The notes: generated by a model from the letters alone, not told the origin. Shown: positions 19,225-27,310, counted from the first letter of the stretch. The stretch: 64,000 nucleotides of DNA from Anaerostipes caccae L1-92 (GCF_014467075.1 NZ_AP023027.1:829001-893000); one strand, 5' to 3'. Program-made: numbers and translations.

Positions 19225-19252
19225 ATTATAGCAAATAAGATACGGATTTCAA
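19225..19252 (-). promoter_or_regulatory. Promoter of nitroreductase operon
   Basis: Minus strand: TTGAAA (19252-19247), 16-base spacer, TATAAT (19230-19225), about 34 bases before the nitroreductase ATG. Confidence 0.65.
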
Positions 19253-19287
19253 CATCGGTAAAGAAAGACGTTACCATTGTTTTTGCT

Positions 19288-19356
19288 GAATTCTCACAGA
19301 ATTCTCACAGTCTTCTGCTGTTCCTCACATCGGCTTCACAGATTTTTCTTTATAAT
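19288..19356 (+). promoter_or_regulatory. Direct-repeat-controlled promoter of TPR gene
   Basis: An exact 11-bp tandem repeat GAATTCTCACA (19288-19298 and 19299-19309) is followed by related TTCCTCACA (19321-19329) and CTTCACAG (19334-19341), then a perfect TATAAT at 19351-19356. No good -35 is present. TTCTCACA boxes with 11-base spacing upstream of a -10 are typical of OmpR/PhoB-type activators. Confidence 0.5.
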
Positions 19357-19390
19357 AAAATCAGAAAGAAAGGAAAGGAGTTTGATAGTT

Positions 19391-19786
19391 ATGTTCAATC
19401 ATAAAATAGAAAGAGACGGACTGAGTATATTATGTAAAGATGTAAGATATCTCATGGAAAATAAAGAGTACGATATCTGTCAGGAAAGAATTACGGAGGC
19501 TATGAAGGTGTATCCGCATGCGCCCCAGCCCCATAATCTGATGGGAATCCTTCTGGAGAAAAACGGGGAGCACGGAAATGCCATGAAACATTTCAGAGCC
19601 GCCTGGGCCCTGGACCCGACCTATATACCCGCAAGAAGGAATATGGAACGGTTCTGCAATCTTTATCCAAAAGGCGCATGTGCTTTTGACGAATCAGACT
19701 GCCGAAAGGAAGATAAACGGACCAGATATGAGGCGGTCTATGACGAATACGGAGTAGGCCACATGGTTAGGAAAGAATTGGCATGA
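19391..19786 (+). CDS. Small tetratricopeptide-repeat protein
   Basis: 131-residue protein with one clear TPR pair (about residues 35-85: PHNLMGILLEKNGEHGNAMK followed by HFRAAWALDPTYIPARRN) and a charged C-terminal tail with DESDCRKEDKRTRYEAVYDEYG. TPRs mediate protein-protein contacts; the function is unknown. ATG 19391 is chosen because AAAGGAG is 10 bases upstream; an ATG at 19277 would run through the promoter. It stands alone, preceded by a candidate activator-type promoter and followed by a repeat element. Confidence 0.8.
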   Translation: MFNHKIERDGLSILCKDVRYLMENKEYDICQERITEAMKVYPHAPQPHNLMGILLEKNGEHGNAMKHFRAAWALDPTYIPARRNMERFCNLYPKGACAFDESDCRKEDKRTRYEAVYDEYGVGHMVRKELA

Positions 19787-19816
19787 TTCATGGCCTGCCG
19801 GTGATTTTCAAGCATG

Positions 19817-20131
19817 AGTTATTCACTACTATTTCCGTCACGCTTTGAAATGCGTTCCTCCAATAGTGCTAAACAACTATCGTTGGACGGTTCCATTTGT
19901 TTAATGGATATTTATCCAGTAGATATTACATCCATTTTGACCAGTTTGGAGGCCTTGCATTCGAAGAGATGTTAGTTTTTCTTCTTTCAGAAAAGGCTCG
20001 GAGGTGGTGTGCAAAGCACAGTGAGGCCGCCCCCGCGCCAGCGAGTTCCGAGCGGGCCACCGCAGAGACTTTACTGAAAGTTAGAAAATCTTACATCTCT
20101 GAGACAGCAAGCCGGAAAACTGGTCAAAATG
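19817..20131 (+). repeat. Interspersed structured element, copy C (expanded)
   Basis: One of three related copies. It has an imperfect 5' hairpin (arms 19817-19833 and 19862-19878), a conserved core (TTTATCCAGTAGATATTA near 19911-19928), and a terminal hairpin with a perfect 15-bp stem (19933-19947 with 20117-20131). Inside that hairpin sits about 135 extra bases, themselves palindromic: AGAGATGT pairs with ACATCTCT, CTTTCAG with CTGAAAG, GCTCGGA (19996-20002) with TCCGAGC (20047-20053), and TGTGC-AAA-GCACA at 20008-20020. It occupies the long gene-free gap 19787-20252. The open frame over it has no family resemblance and is not called. Confidence 0.7.
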
Positions 20132-20198
20132 TCATATATTCTGCTCCGTTATCACTCACTGCGCAAAACAGCGGCTGTCCGAACCCGGGAAAATCTGA

Positions 20199-20204
20199 TA
20201 TAAT
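20199..20204 (+). promoter_or_regulatory. -10 box before aldo/keto reductase
   Basis: Perfect TATAAT 49 bases before the aldo/keto reductase start; the -35 position (TGTCCG) is poor, so the promoter call is tentative. Confidence 0.4.
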
Positions 20205-20252
20205 AATGATAACAGTCGATGCAGTGTGAAGAGGAAAGGTGGTTATGCTTTT

Positions 20253-21089
20253 ATGGAAACAGTGACACTTTCAAACGGAAAGCAGATGCCGGCGGTCGGG
20301 TTCGGAACATGGAAGGCGCCCAGTGACGAGATCACGGTGAATGCAGTAAAGACAGCCGTTGAGTGCGGATATACTCATATTGACGCGGCAGCAGCCTACC
20401 ACAATGAGATATGGGTGGGCAAAGGAATCAGGGAGAGCGGAATCAAGAGAGAAGACTTATTTTTGACAAGCAAACTTTGGAACGATGATCACGGATATGA
20501 GTCCACACTGAGGGCATTTGAGAATACGATTACGGATCTTGGCGTGGATTACCTGGACCTGTATCTGATCCACTGGCCGGTGCCTGTAAAGTTCCATGAC
20601 GATTATATCGAAAAGAACCGGGAGACATGGAAAGCCTTTGAGGAACTCTACAAGGCAGGAAAGGTGAAAGCTATCGGTGTCAGCAACTTTAAGCCCCATC
20701 ACATCGATGAGATCCTCGAAGTATGCGAGATCCCCCCAATGGTCAATCAGATAGAGTTTCACCCAAGCTGTCTGCAGAAAGAGACCAGGGCATACTGCGA
20801 AGAAAAAAATATTATCGTAGAAGCCTACAGCCCTCTGGCGAACGGAAAAGTCTTTCAATGTGAGGAGATCAGAGAAATAGCAGAGCGCTGCGGTGTGAGT
20901 GCTGCACAGCTCTGTGTGAAGTATGCACTGCAGCATAATACGGTGCCGCTCGTAAAAAGCGTGACCAGGGAAAGGATTAAGGATAATTTAAAGCTTGACT
21001 TTACGATCAGTCCTGAAGATATGAAGATTCTGGATGAGGTTTCCACATGTGAAGGTTCTTACAGAGACAGCGACCACATTGATTTTTAA
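20253..21089 (+). CDS. Aldo/keto reductase
   Basis: 278-residue NADPH-dependent aldo/keto reductase with a TIM-barrel fold, reducing aldehydes or ketones in the cytoplasm. The catalytic tetrad is visible: Asp and Tyr in IDAAAAYHNE, Lys in LTSKLW, His in LIHWPVP. The cofactor region LVKSVTRERIKDNL lies near the C-terminus. ATG 20253 is preferred since AAAGGTGG is 11 bases upstream and AKRs start with this strand. It is monocistronic, ending at a strong terminator. Confidence 0.93.
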   Translation: METVTLSNGKQMPAVGFGTWKAPSDEITVNAVKTAVECGYTHIDAAAAYHNEIWVGKGIRESGIKREDLFLTSKLWNDDHGYESTLRAFENTITDLGVDYLDLYLIHWPVPVKFHDDYIEKNRETWKAFEELYKAGKVKAIGVSNFKPHHIDEILEVCEIPPMVNQIEFHPSCLQKETRAYCEEKNIIVEAYSPLANGKVFQCEEIREIAERCGVSAAQLCVKYALQHNTVPLVKSVTRERIKDNLKLDFTISPEDMKILDEVSTCEGSYRDSDHIDF

Positions 21090-21108
21090 AATGATATGAG
21101 TTTTTGGC

Positions 21109-21154
21109 AAGGGAATAATTGAGAATGACTCTCAGTTATTCCCTTGTTTTTTTT
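21109..21154 (+). terminator. Intrinsic terminator after aldo/keto reductase
   Basis: Long stem AAGGGAATAA...TTATTCCCTT with inner GAGA/TCTC pairing, followed by GTTTTTTTT. Confidence 0.9.
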
Positions 21155-21174
21155 GAAAAGGATGATATGATGTT

Positions 21175-21198
21175 GATAGTTAGTTAAAACTAACCATC
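21175..21198. promoter_or_regulatory. Candidate iron-box (DtxR/IdeR-like) palindrome
   Basis: A 24-bp near-perfect dyad: half-sites GATAGTTAGTT and AACTAACCATC around a central AA (10 of 11 positions symmetric). It overlaps the likely -10 area of the DUF3793 operon (TTGAAA at 21153-21158 is a possible -35). TTAGTT/AACTAA dyads resemble DtxR-family iron-regulator sites; the identity of the binder is inferred. Confidence 0.5.
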
Positions 21199-21227
21199 GC
21201 GCGGTGTAAAAATGAAGCAGGTGTGAC

Positions 21228-21788
21228 ATGGGAGAGAAAACCTTATCAGATTTAATCGTAGAGCAATGTGCCCCGACTTTGGCGGGGATGAAATGCGGCA
21301 GCTTGTTTAACTACCGTTATCAGGGAACTACGGCTGCAAGACAGGAAATCCGCAGCTGGAATCAACGGCTGAATCCATGCGGGCTGTATCTGGAAGAACT
21401 GAAATGGAGAGAAGAGTCGGTGTTGGTTTATGTATACCGTAGAAAAGACCTGGATCAGAGACTCCGGGAGGAAGGAATTGCTGAGCTGCTCTCTGATTTC
21501 GGCTATTCCGGAACAGAGGCCGGAGACTGTCTGAGTCATCTGAAAAGCAGGCTTTTGGCAGATGATTTTCCCCATGAGATCGGTGTGTTTTTGGATTATC
21601 CGCTGGGGGACGTTCTTGGATTTATTGAGAACAGAGGGATGAACTGCAGGCTCTGCGGAATGTGGAAGGTTTACTGCGATCAATGTGAAGCACTGAAACT
21701 ATTTAAAAAATATAAAAAATGTAAAGAAGTCTACTGGAAATTGTATCAGCAGGGCAGGGGTATCTTGAAGATGACCGTTGCAGCTTAG
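21228..21788 (+). CDS. DUF3793 family protein
   Basis: 186-residue protein of the DUF3793 family, recognisable by the N-terminal CAPTLAGMKCGSLF, the central YVYRR and the C-terminal HEIGVFLDYPLGDVLGFIEN followed by WKVYCD and the Lys-rich FKKYKKCKEVYW. Its molecular function is not known. In Clostridia it is commonly next to a flavodoxin and a DUF2325 gene, as here (13 bases to the flavodoxin). With the iron-box-like palindrome upstream, a role in the iron-limitation response is a reasonable inference. It is likely cytoplasmic; no signal peptide is seen. Confidence 0.88.
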   Translation: MGEKTLSDLIVEQCAPTLAGMKCGSLFNYRYQGTTAARQEIRSWNQRLNPCGLYLEELKWREESVLVYVYRRKDLDQRLREEGIAELLSDFGYSGTEAGDCLSHLKSRLLADDFPHEIGVFLDYPLGDVLGFIENRGMNCRLCGMWKVYCDQCEALKLFKKYKKCKEVYWKLYQQGRGILKMTVAA

Positions 21789-21800
21789 AAAGGAGCTATC

Positions 21801-22238
21801 ATGGCAAAAGTATACATCGCATTTTGGAGCGGCACAGGCAATACAGGAATCATGGCGGAGGCCATCGCAGAGGGGGTCACGGCGGCAGGAGGGACTCCGG
21901 AATTTGTAGATGTGGAATCAGTCTCTGCGGACACACTGAAAGATACTAAGGCATTTGCACTCGGCTGCCCGTCAATGGGAGCAGAACAGCTGGAAGAATC
22001 GGCAATGGAGCCTTTTGTCCAGGAAGTGGAAGCTTTTGCTTCAGGAAAGCAGATCGCACTTTTCGGCTCCTATGGATGGGGTGACGGAGAATGGATGAGG
22101 GACTGGACAGACCGCATGAAATCTGCAGGAGCGTCTGTTGTTGACGGAGAGGGACTGATTGCCCATGAAACTCCGGACGACGACGTAAAAGCAGACTGTG
22201 TAAGACTTGGAAAAACCCTGGCCCAGCTGGCCCAATAG
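21801..22238 (+). CDS. Flavodoxin
   Basis: 145-residue short-chain flavodoxin. It has the FMN phosphate loop FWSGTGNTGIMAEAIAEG and the second FMN loop SYGWGDGEWM. Flavodoxins replace ferredoxin as low-potential electron carrier when iron is scarce, which suits its position behind an iron-box-like palindrome. It is 12 bases after DUF3793 and preceded by AAAGGAG. Confidence 0.95.
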   Translation: MAKVYIAFWSGTGNTGIMAEAIAEGVTAAGGTPEFVDVESVSADTLKDTKAFALGCPSMGAEQLEESAMEPFVQEVEAFASGKQIALFGSYGWGDGEWMRDWTDRMKSAGASVVDGEGLIAHETPDDDVKADCVRLGKTLAQLAQ

Positions 22239-22255
22239 AAGCGATAACAAGTGCC

Positions 22256-22280
22256 GGAGCCGGTTTCACCGGCTCCTTTT
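22256..22280 (+). terminator. Hairpin between flavodoxin and DUF2325
   Basis: Perfect 9-bp stem GGAGCCGGT-TTC-ACCGGCTCC followed by TTTT; a short U run suggests a partial terminator inside the operon. Confidence 0.6.
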
Positions 22281-22299
22281 CAAACAGAGGAGGTTCCTT

Positions 22300-22578
22300 A
22301 TGAGTGTTGTGATCATTGGAGGACACGACCGGATGGTCTGTCAATATAAAAGAATCTGCAAAGAGTATAACTGCAAAGCAAAAGTGTTTACTCAGATGAG
22401 TGCAAAACTGGGAAAACAGGTAGGAAGTCCTGACTTAGTTGTTCTGTTCACCAATACAGTTTCCCATAAGATGGTGAAATGTGCCCTCTGTGAGGCGAAA
22501 AGGAGCAAGGCCAAAATCGTCCGGTCACACAGCAGCAGTGAGGCGGCGCTGGAATCAATCTTAGAACAGTGTTCCTGA
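22300..22578 (+). CDS. DUF2325 domain protein
   Basis: 92-residue protein of the DUF2325 family (SVVIIGGHDRMVCQYKRICK, then SPDLVVLFTNTVSHKMV and a C-terminal SHSSSEAALESIL). The function is unknown; similar proteins cluster with flavodoxin and DUF3793 genes. The ATG at 22300 follows AGGAGG by 6 bases. An in-frame start at 22207 would overlap the flavodoxin and the hairpin and is rejected. Confidence 0.85.
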   Translation: MSVVIIGGHDRMVCQYKRICKEYNCKAKVFTQMSAKLGKQVGSPDLVVLFTNTVSHKMVKCALCEAKRSKAKIVRSHSSSEAALESILEQCS

Positions 22579-22627
22579 GAAAAGGATGCAGGGAGCTGAA
22601 GTGGCTTGCCCACTTTGTTCATGAATC

Positions 22628-22673
22628 CTTACAAGAAGTGTAAGTGTTATTCAGAAGCGTTATTTTGTATAAT
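22628..22673 (+). promoter_or_regulatory. BceR-type operator and promoter of the ABC/TCS operon
   Basis: Inverted repeat CTTACAAGAAGTGTAAG (22628-22644: TTACA-N5-TGTAA) sits directly upstream of a poor -35 (TGTTAT, 22645-22650), a 17-base spacer and a perfect TATAAT (22668-22673). The known Bacillus BceR box is TnACA-N4-TGTAA. Position and weak -35 fit activation by the operon's own response regulator. Confidence 0.6.
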
Positions 22674-22721
22674 TAGGTCAGAAAGGCAATCAAGTCTTAT
22701 GGCTGATAGAAAGGATACAAA

Positions 22722-23492
22722 ATGACCGGAAAAAAATTAGAAATAGAATCTCTGACAAAGTATTATGGGAAGAAAGAGAATATAACAAAGGCTCTGAATG
22801 GAATCAGTTTCCAGGTTGTGGACAGTGAGTTTATCGGTATCATGGGCAGCAGCGGATCGGGAAAGACGACTCTTTTAAACTGCATTTCCACGGCTTCAAA
22901 CCCAACTGGCGGCAGGATTCTTTTAAAAGGACAGGACATCAGTAAGTTTACCAGAAAAGAGCTGGAAAACTACAGAGGGAGGCAGATGGGATATTTGTTT
23001 CAGAACTTTGAACTGATTGACAATATGACTGCGGCAGAAAATATTCTGCTGCCGGCTGCCATCCATAATGCAGGCAGGATGAAGCACCGCCTGAAGGAAT
23101 TGGCCGTCTGCCTTGATATAGAGGATATTCTTGGAAAGTTTCCTTCGGAACTGTCCGGCGGGCAGAAGCAGCGGGCCGCAGCGGCCAGGGCGCTCTTGTT
23201 AAACCCAGAGATTCTGCTGGCGGATGAACCCACAGGGGCACTTGATTCTAAAAATGCCAGGCTGCTGATGCAGAAGCTTTCTGATCTGAACAGGGAGCAG
23301 AAGGCCACGATCCTTATGGTGACCCATGATGCCAATGTGGCCAGCTATTGTTCCAGGATCCTTTTTATCCAGGACGGAGTAATTTTTCATCAGCTGAGGA
23401 AAAGGGTTCCGGCGGAATCCAGACAGGAGTTCTATGACAGGATCATAGCAGTCATGGCTCAGCTGGGAGGGGGAAGTGCCAATGTTCTTTGA
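22722..23492 (+). CDS. BceA-type ABC transporter ATP-binding protein
   Basis: 256-residue ATPase of the MacB/BceA group. Walker A GSSGSGKTT (about residues 44-52), Q-loop, signature LSGGQKQRAAAARAL, Walker B ILLADEPTGALD and H-loop VTHD are all intact. It powers the BceB-like permease encoded by the next gene (overlap 11 bases). Together with the downstream kinase and regulator it forms a peptide-antibiotic sensing and resistance module. Confidence 0.93.
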   Translation: MTGKKLEIESLTKYYGKKENITKALNGISFQVVDSEFIGIMGSSGSGKTTLLNCISTASNPTGGRILLKGQDISKFTRKELENYRGRQMGYLFQNFELIDNMTAAENILLPAAIHNAGRMKHRLKELAVCLDIEDILGKFPSELSGGQKQRAAAARALLLNPEILLADEPTGALDSKNARLLMQKLSDLNREQKATILMVTHDANVASYCSRILFIQDGVIFHQLRKRVPAESRQEFYDRIIAVMAQLGGGSANVL

Positions 23493-25530
23493 GACCGTCA
23501 GAAAAAACAGCAGGAAAAACAGAAAAGAAAACGGGCTGCTGTTTGTATCTCTTATCGTTTCCATTGCTGCATTTTATATTATTCTGTCTCTTGAAAATCA
23601 GGATGTGATGGTATTTTTGAAAAAAATGGAGAGCGATGCCGTCCAAAAGCTGCTGCTTCTGATTCCTGTTCTTTATGGGATCTCTCTTTTTTTCCTGTTT
23701 TTTCTCGTGTATTTTTCAGACAGATACCGAATGGAGCAGAGGAGCCATGAAATGGGCATCTATCTGATGTTTGGAATGGGTCGGAGGAAATTGTTTGCCA
23801 TGCTCCTTGCTGAGGATATCTGGAACAGTATCCTGTCGCTTGCCGCAGGTATCCCCATAGCGGTCCTTCTGTCAGAGCTGATCAGTATGATCACGGCAAA
23901 AGCGGCGGGGATGGGAATTGTGGGGCATCGTTTTACATTTTCGCTTTCCGCTGCACTGTGGACTGCTGCCGGATATTTTGCCGTCAGGCTTACTGCACTG
24001 CTTTTTCAGAGTATAAAGACCGTCCGAAAAGAGATCATACAGCTGCTGTCCCAGTCACAGGATAAGAGGCACAGGGATCACAGGACTTGTTTCACAGCTA
24101 TACAGCTGGCAGCGGGATTTTTTATGCTGGCAGCGGCCTATACCCGGGCCCTGAAGGTAAATGCCTGGAGATCACCTGGAGAAATGGCTGTGATTATGGT
24201 ACTGGGTATCGGCGGGAACTTCCTTATTTTCAGGGGGATAGGAATTGTATTTGATATGTACCTAAAGCAAAAAGACAGCAATAAGGGACTGGCCGTTTTT
24301 ACATTCCGTCAGATCCAGGAGACGATCGTTCTGAGGCCGGATTCCATAGCGGTGTCCTCTCTGCTTATGCTGGCTGCGTTCTGCTGTTTTGGATATGGAT
24401 GTGCCATCGGCGTAAACTCTGGTCTCAATAACCGTCATGTCATTGACTATACCTTTGAAGGAGAGCCGGGACAGATCAAAAGAGAGCTGAAACAGCTGAA
24501 TCTGGATGAATTTACAGAGGAATCATTCCAGGTGAAAACAGGTCCGTTTAAGGGGAACAAATCAGAGGGAACTTTTTCCGGAGCGGAACTTTACGAAGCC
24601 GTAAAGGCGCAGGAGGACTCTCAGGGCAGAGAAGTTCTTCTAAACAATCTCCAATATTTTGATGAACCCTACCTGATCTCCTTATCCGGATATAACCGAA
24701 TTCTAAAGCTGAAGGGAGACGAGCCGCTCCGTCTGAAAAGCCGTCAGGCTGCTCTCTATACCAGCAGGGAATATTCAAATGGGGATATCGACAGGACAAT
24801 GAAGTCTGCGCTGAAAATACGGCCCGCTGTGGAAATGAACCACGAAAGATATGAACTGTCCAAAACATACTGTCAGGAAAACATCGTCACGGACCGTTCG
24901 ATTACGATCAGCTATGGATTGGTCGTTCCTGATCCGGTATTTGAACAGCTGACAGAAGGGCAGTTTCATTCGTACTGGAATATAAAGCTCAAGGATTCTG
25001 TTGTCCGGAAGAAAGGGCTGATGCAAACCATGACAGATATCAACGCCCGGCTGGACAAAACTTCCCTAAAGTATGAAAGCTATTTAAAGAGCATGGGCAG
25101 GCAGCTGTTTTATACGGCGGCAGCCAGTTATACAACCATTTATCTGGGGGTCATCTTTCTTCTTATCGCAAATACGGTGCTTGGCGTGCAGTTTCTGATG
25201 CATCAGCAGCAGACGAAAAAGAGATACCGGACGATTCTTCGTCTCGGATGCCGCTGCAAATATTTGTGCGAGTCTGCCAGGAGACAGATCAGATGGTTCT
25301 TCCTTCTGCCCATATCCGCCGCCGCTTTCGGAAGCCTGTTTGGCATTCGGTCCATGGCCTCAGGTTTTGCTGCATCTGACATGCGGGGAAGAGAAGGAAT
25401 TCTTACAGCGTCAGCAGTGCCTGTAATTCTGCTTGTGTGTGTGATAGAATTAGGATATATTGTGGCCGTCATGAAAATGAGCGACAAACAGATCCTCCGG
25501 CAGACAAAGCTTAAGAGGGACGACGGCTGA
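23482..25530 (+). CDS. BceB-type FtsX-family ABC permease
   Basis: 682-residue permease: one N-terminal helix, three helices with the FtsX-like sequence (RYRMEQRSHEMGIYLMFGMGRRK), three more around residues 195-300, a large extracellular domain of about 200 residues (roughly 320-530), and a C-terminal helix trio. The extracellular domain between helices 7 and 8 is the hallmark of BceB proteins that recognise cell-wall-active peptides such as bacitracin. ATG 23482 follows GGGAGGGGG by 8 bases; a GTG at 23476 is less suited. Confidence 0.9.
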   Translation: MFFETVRKNSRKNRKENGLLFVSLIVSIAAFYIILSLENQDVMVFLKKMESDAVQKLLLLIPVLYGISLFFLFFLVYFSDRYRMEQRSHEMGIYLMFGMGRRKLFAMLLAEDIWNSILSLAAGIPIAVLLSELISMITAKAAGMGIVGHRFTFSLSAALWTAAGYFAVRLTALLFQSIKTVRKEIIQLLSQSQDKRHRDHRTCFTAIQLAAGFFMLAAAYTRALKVNAWRSPGEMAVIMVLGIGGNFLIFRGIGIVFDMYLKQKDSNKGLAVFTFRQIQETIVLRPDSIAVSSLLMLAAFCCFGYGCAIGVNSGLNNRHVIDYTFEGEPGQIKRELKQLNLDEFTEESFQVKTGPFKGNKSEGTFSGAELYEAVKAQEDSQGREVLLNNLQYFDEPYLISLSGYNRILKLKGDEPLRLKSRQAALYTSREYSNGDIDRTMKSALKIRPAVEMNHERYELSKTYCQENIVTDRSITISYGLVVPDPVFEQLTEGQFHSYWNIKLKDSVVRKKGLMQTMTDINARLDKTSLKYESYLKSMGRQLFYTAAASYTTIYLGVIFLLIANTVLGVQFLMHQQQTKKRYRTILRLGCRCKYLCESARRQIRWFFLLPISAAAFGSLFGIRSMASGFAASDMRGREGILTASAVPVILLVCVIELGYIVAVMKMSDKQILRQTKLKRDDG

Positions 25531-25542
25531 AAGGCGGATAGC

Positions 25543-26226
25543 GTGAAAAAGATTGTGATTGCAGAAGATGACGTATTTATGAGGGAAGAACTTGCTTCGA
25601 TTCTTATGAAGGAGGGCTATGAGACGGACTGTCTTGCGGACTTTTCCGATGCGGCCAGGAAGATTCTCAGTCTGTCTCCTGATCTGGTGCTGCTGGATCT
25701 GAATCTTCCGGGAATCACGGGCTTTGAGATATGCAGATCCATCAGGAAGATAAGTACAGTGCCGGTTCTTGTGCTGACCAGCCGGGATCAGTTAAAGGAT
25801 GAACTGCATGCCCTTAAGCTGGGGGCAGATGAATATCTGACAAAGCCTTGTCACAAAGACAGGCTGACCGCCCGGATTTTAAACCTGCTCCGAAGATATG
25901 AGGACAGAGACCGCTTTGCGGAGATTCAGGGAGTCAGGCTGGACCGCCAGACTTTTACGGTGTATATGAATGGACAGTCGGCGGTACTGCCTGAAAATCA
26001 GGGAAAGATCATGGAACTGCTTCTGCTGCATGCGGGAGATACTGTGACAAAATCCATGCTGTCAGAGAGATTATGGGGAACCACAGAGTATATCGATGAA
26101 AATGCACTTCAGGTGAACATGACAAGATTAAAGAAAACCATAAGAAAACTTCATATCCCTTATAGAATAGAGACAAGAAGAGGGATAGGGTACTGCCTTA
26201 CAGAGATCGGAGAAAGCGATGACTGA
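25543..26226 (+). CDS. BceR-type response regulator
   Basis: 227-residue OmpR-family regulator with GTG start. Receiver: IVIAEDDVFMREEL, phosphoacceptor Asp in LVLLDLNLPGITGF, Lys in YLTKPCHKDRL. Output: winged helix ending RRGIGYCL. It is encoded between the permease and its kinase and should activate the operon through the palindrome at 22628. The ribosome site is weak (AAGGCGGA). Confidence 0.92.
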   Translation: MKKIVIAEDDVFMREELASILMKEGYETDCLADFSDAARKILSLSPDLVLLDLNLPGITGFEICRSIRKISTVPVLVLTSRDQLKDELHALKLGADEYLTKPCHKDRLTARILNLLRRYEDRDRFAEIQGVRLDRQTFTVYMNGQSAVLPENQGKIMELLLLHAGDTVTKSMLSERLWGTTEYIDENALQVNMTRLKKTIRKLHIPYRIETRRGIGYCLTEIGESDD

Positions 26227-27244
26227 CAGATGGAAGCAGATTTTATTAAAATACAAAGAATGGTTTGTGTTTACCATGGTTCTTTGTCTCGTATTCTGTA
26301 TGTTTCTCTGGCTCTCAGACATTGGCAGCTTTTATGCCATCCTGCCTTCGGTGATTTTGGCTGCCGTAATCTTATACGTATTTATGGGTCTCTGGCTGGA
26401 CAGAAGGGACAGGAAAAAAGAAAAGGACTTTATGCGGTTCCTGGAGAAGCCCGGAAGTTCTCCAAATGAGATAGAACTTTTATCTATGAATGACAGGGAA
26501 ATACAGGCGATGGGACACATAGGAGAGCGCATTGAAATGCTGGACCATAAAATTCGGGATCAGGAGGCGGATCTTGCGGAGTATGAGGAGTATATTGAAT
26601 CATGGGCCCATGAGATCAAAACTCCGCTGGCATTGATGACCTTTGTTCTGGATAACCGAAAAGATGAGATGTCTTCTGCTGCTTACAGGAGGCTTGAGTA
26701 TGTGCAGACTAACATAGAAGAAAATGTCGAGAGAATGCTGTATTACGCAAGGATAAAAAATGTATGTACAGACTATGTATTTGAACAAGTATCTCTTTCT
26801 GATATATGCGGGGAAGTGCTTTGCGGATATGAAAATCTGCTGAAGGAACAGAAGATCCGTGTCATAAATGAAGTGGAAGATTTACATGTTCTGTCGGACA
26901 AAAAAGGTCTTTCTTTCCTGATCCGTCAGGCAGTGAGCAATTCTTTGAAATATGCCGGGCAGAAAGCAGAAGCATCTTTTTTGAAGCTGTATACAAAGCG
27001 TGATGCAGAGAACGGGGATGTAACACTGGCAGTCCGGGACAATGGAATCGGAGTAAAGCCCTGGGATCTTCCCTTTCTTTTTGAAAAGGGATTTACCGGA
27101 GACACAGAGGAAAAGAGAAAGAATTCCACCGGAATGGGACTTTATCTGGCAAAACAGACGGCGGACAGCCTGGGAATACAGATTGAGATCCCGGAGGATT
27201 ACACAGAAGGATTTGAGATTATATTTCGGTTTTGTAAAGTTTAG
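26219..27244 (+). CDS. Intramembrane-sensing histidine kinase, BceS-like
   Basis: 341-residue kinase with two N-terminal membrane helices joined by a very short loop (WFVFTMVLCLVFCMFLWLS and FYAILPSVILAAVILYVFMG), so it has no sensor domain of its own. It then has HisKA with WAHEIKTPLALM (His131) and HATPase_c (GMGLYLAKQ). Kinases of this shape sense through the partner BceAB transporter. It overlaps the regulator gene by eight bases and ends at a bidirectional terminator. Confidence 0.92.
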   Translation: MTDRWKQILLKYKEWFVFTMVLCLVFCMFLWLSDIGSFYAILPSVILAAVILYVFMGLWLDRRDRKKEKDFMRFLEKPGSSPNEIELLSMNDREIQAMGHIGERIEMLDHKIRDQEADLAEYEEYIESWAHEIKTPLALMTFVLDNRKDEMSSAAYRRLEYVQTNIEENVERMLYYARIKNVCTDYVFEQVSLSDICGEVLCGYENLLKEQKIRVINEVEDLHVLSDKKGLSFLIRQAVSNSLKYAGQKAEASFLKLYTKRDAENGDVTLAVRDNGIGVKPWDLPFLFEKGFTGDTEEKRKNSTGMGLYLAKQTADSLGIQIEIPEDYTEGFEIIFRFCKV

Positions 27245-27264
27245 GATAAGTGACAGGTAAAAGA

Positions 27265-27310
27265 GAGCCGCAGACAGTCTGTGAAATTGTCTGCGGCTCA
27301 TTTTCTATTT
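27265..27310. terminator. Bidirectional terminator between BceS-like kinase and htpG
   Basis: Perfect 12-bp stem GAGCCGCAGACA / TGTCTGCGGCTC with an 11-base loop, followed by ATTTTCTATTT on the plus strand and preceded by AAAAGAGA (TCTCTTTT on minus). It serves two convergent transcripts. Confidence 0.85.

Noticed and set aside
19897..20229. 110-codon open frame over repeat copy C
   Set aside because: It reads through an inverted-repeat element, has no family resemblance and no ribosome site; translation is an accident of the palindromes.
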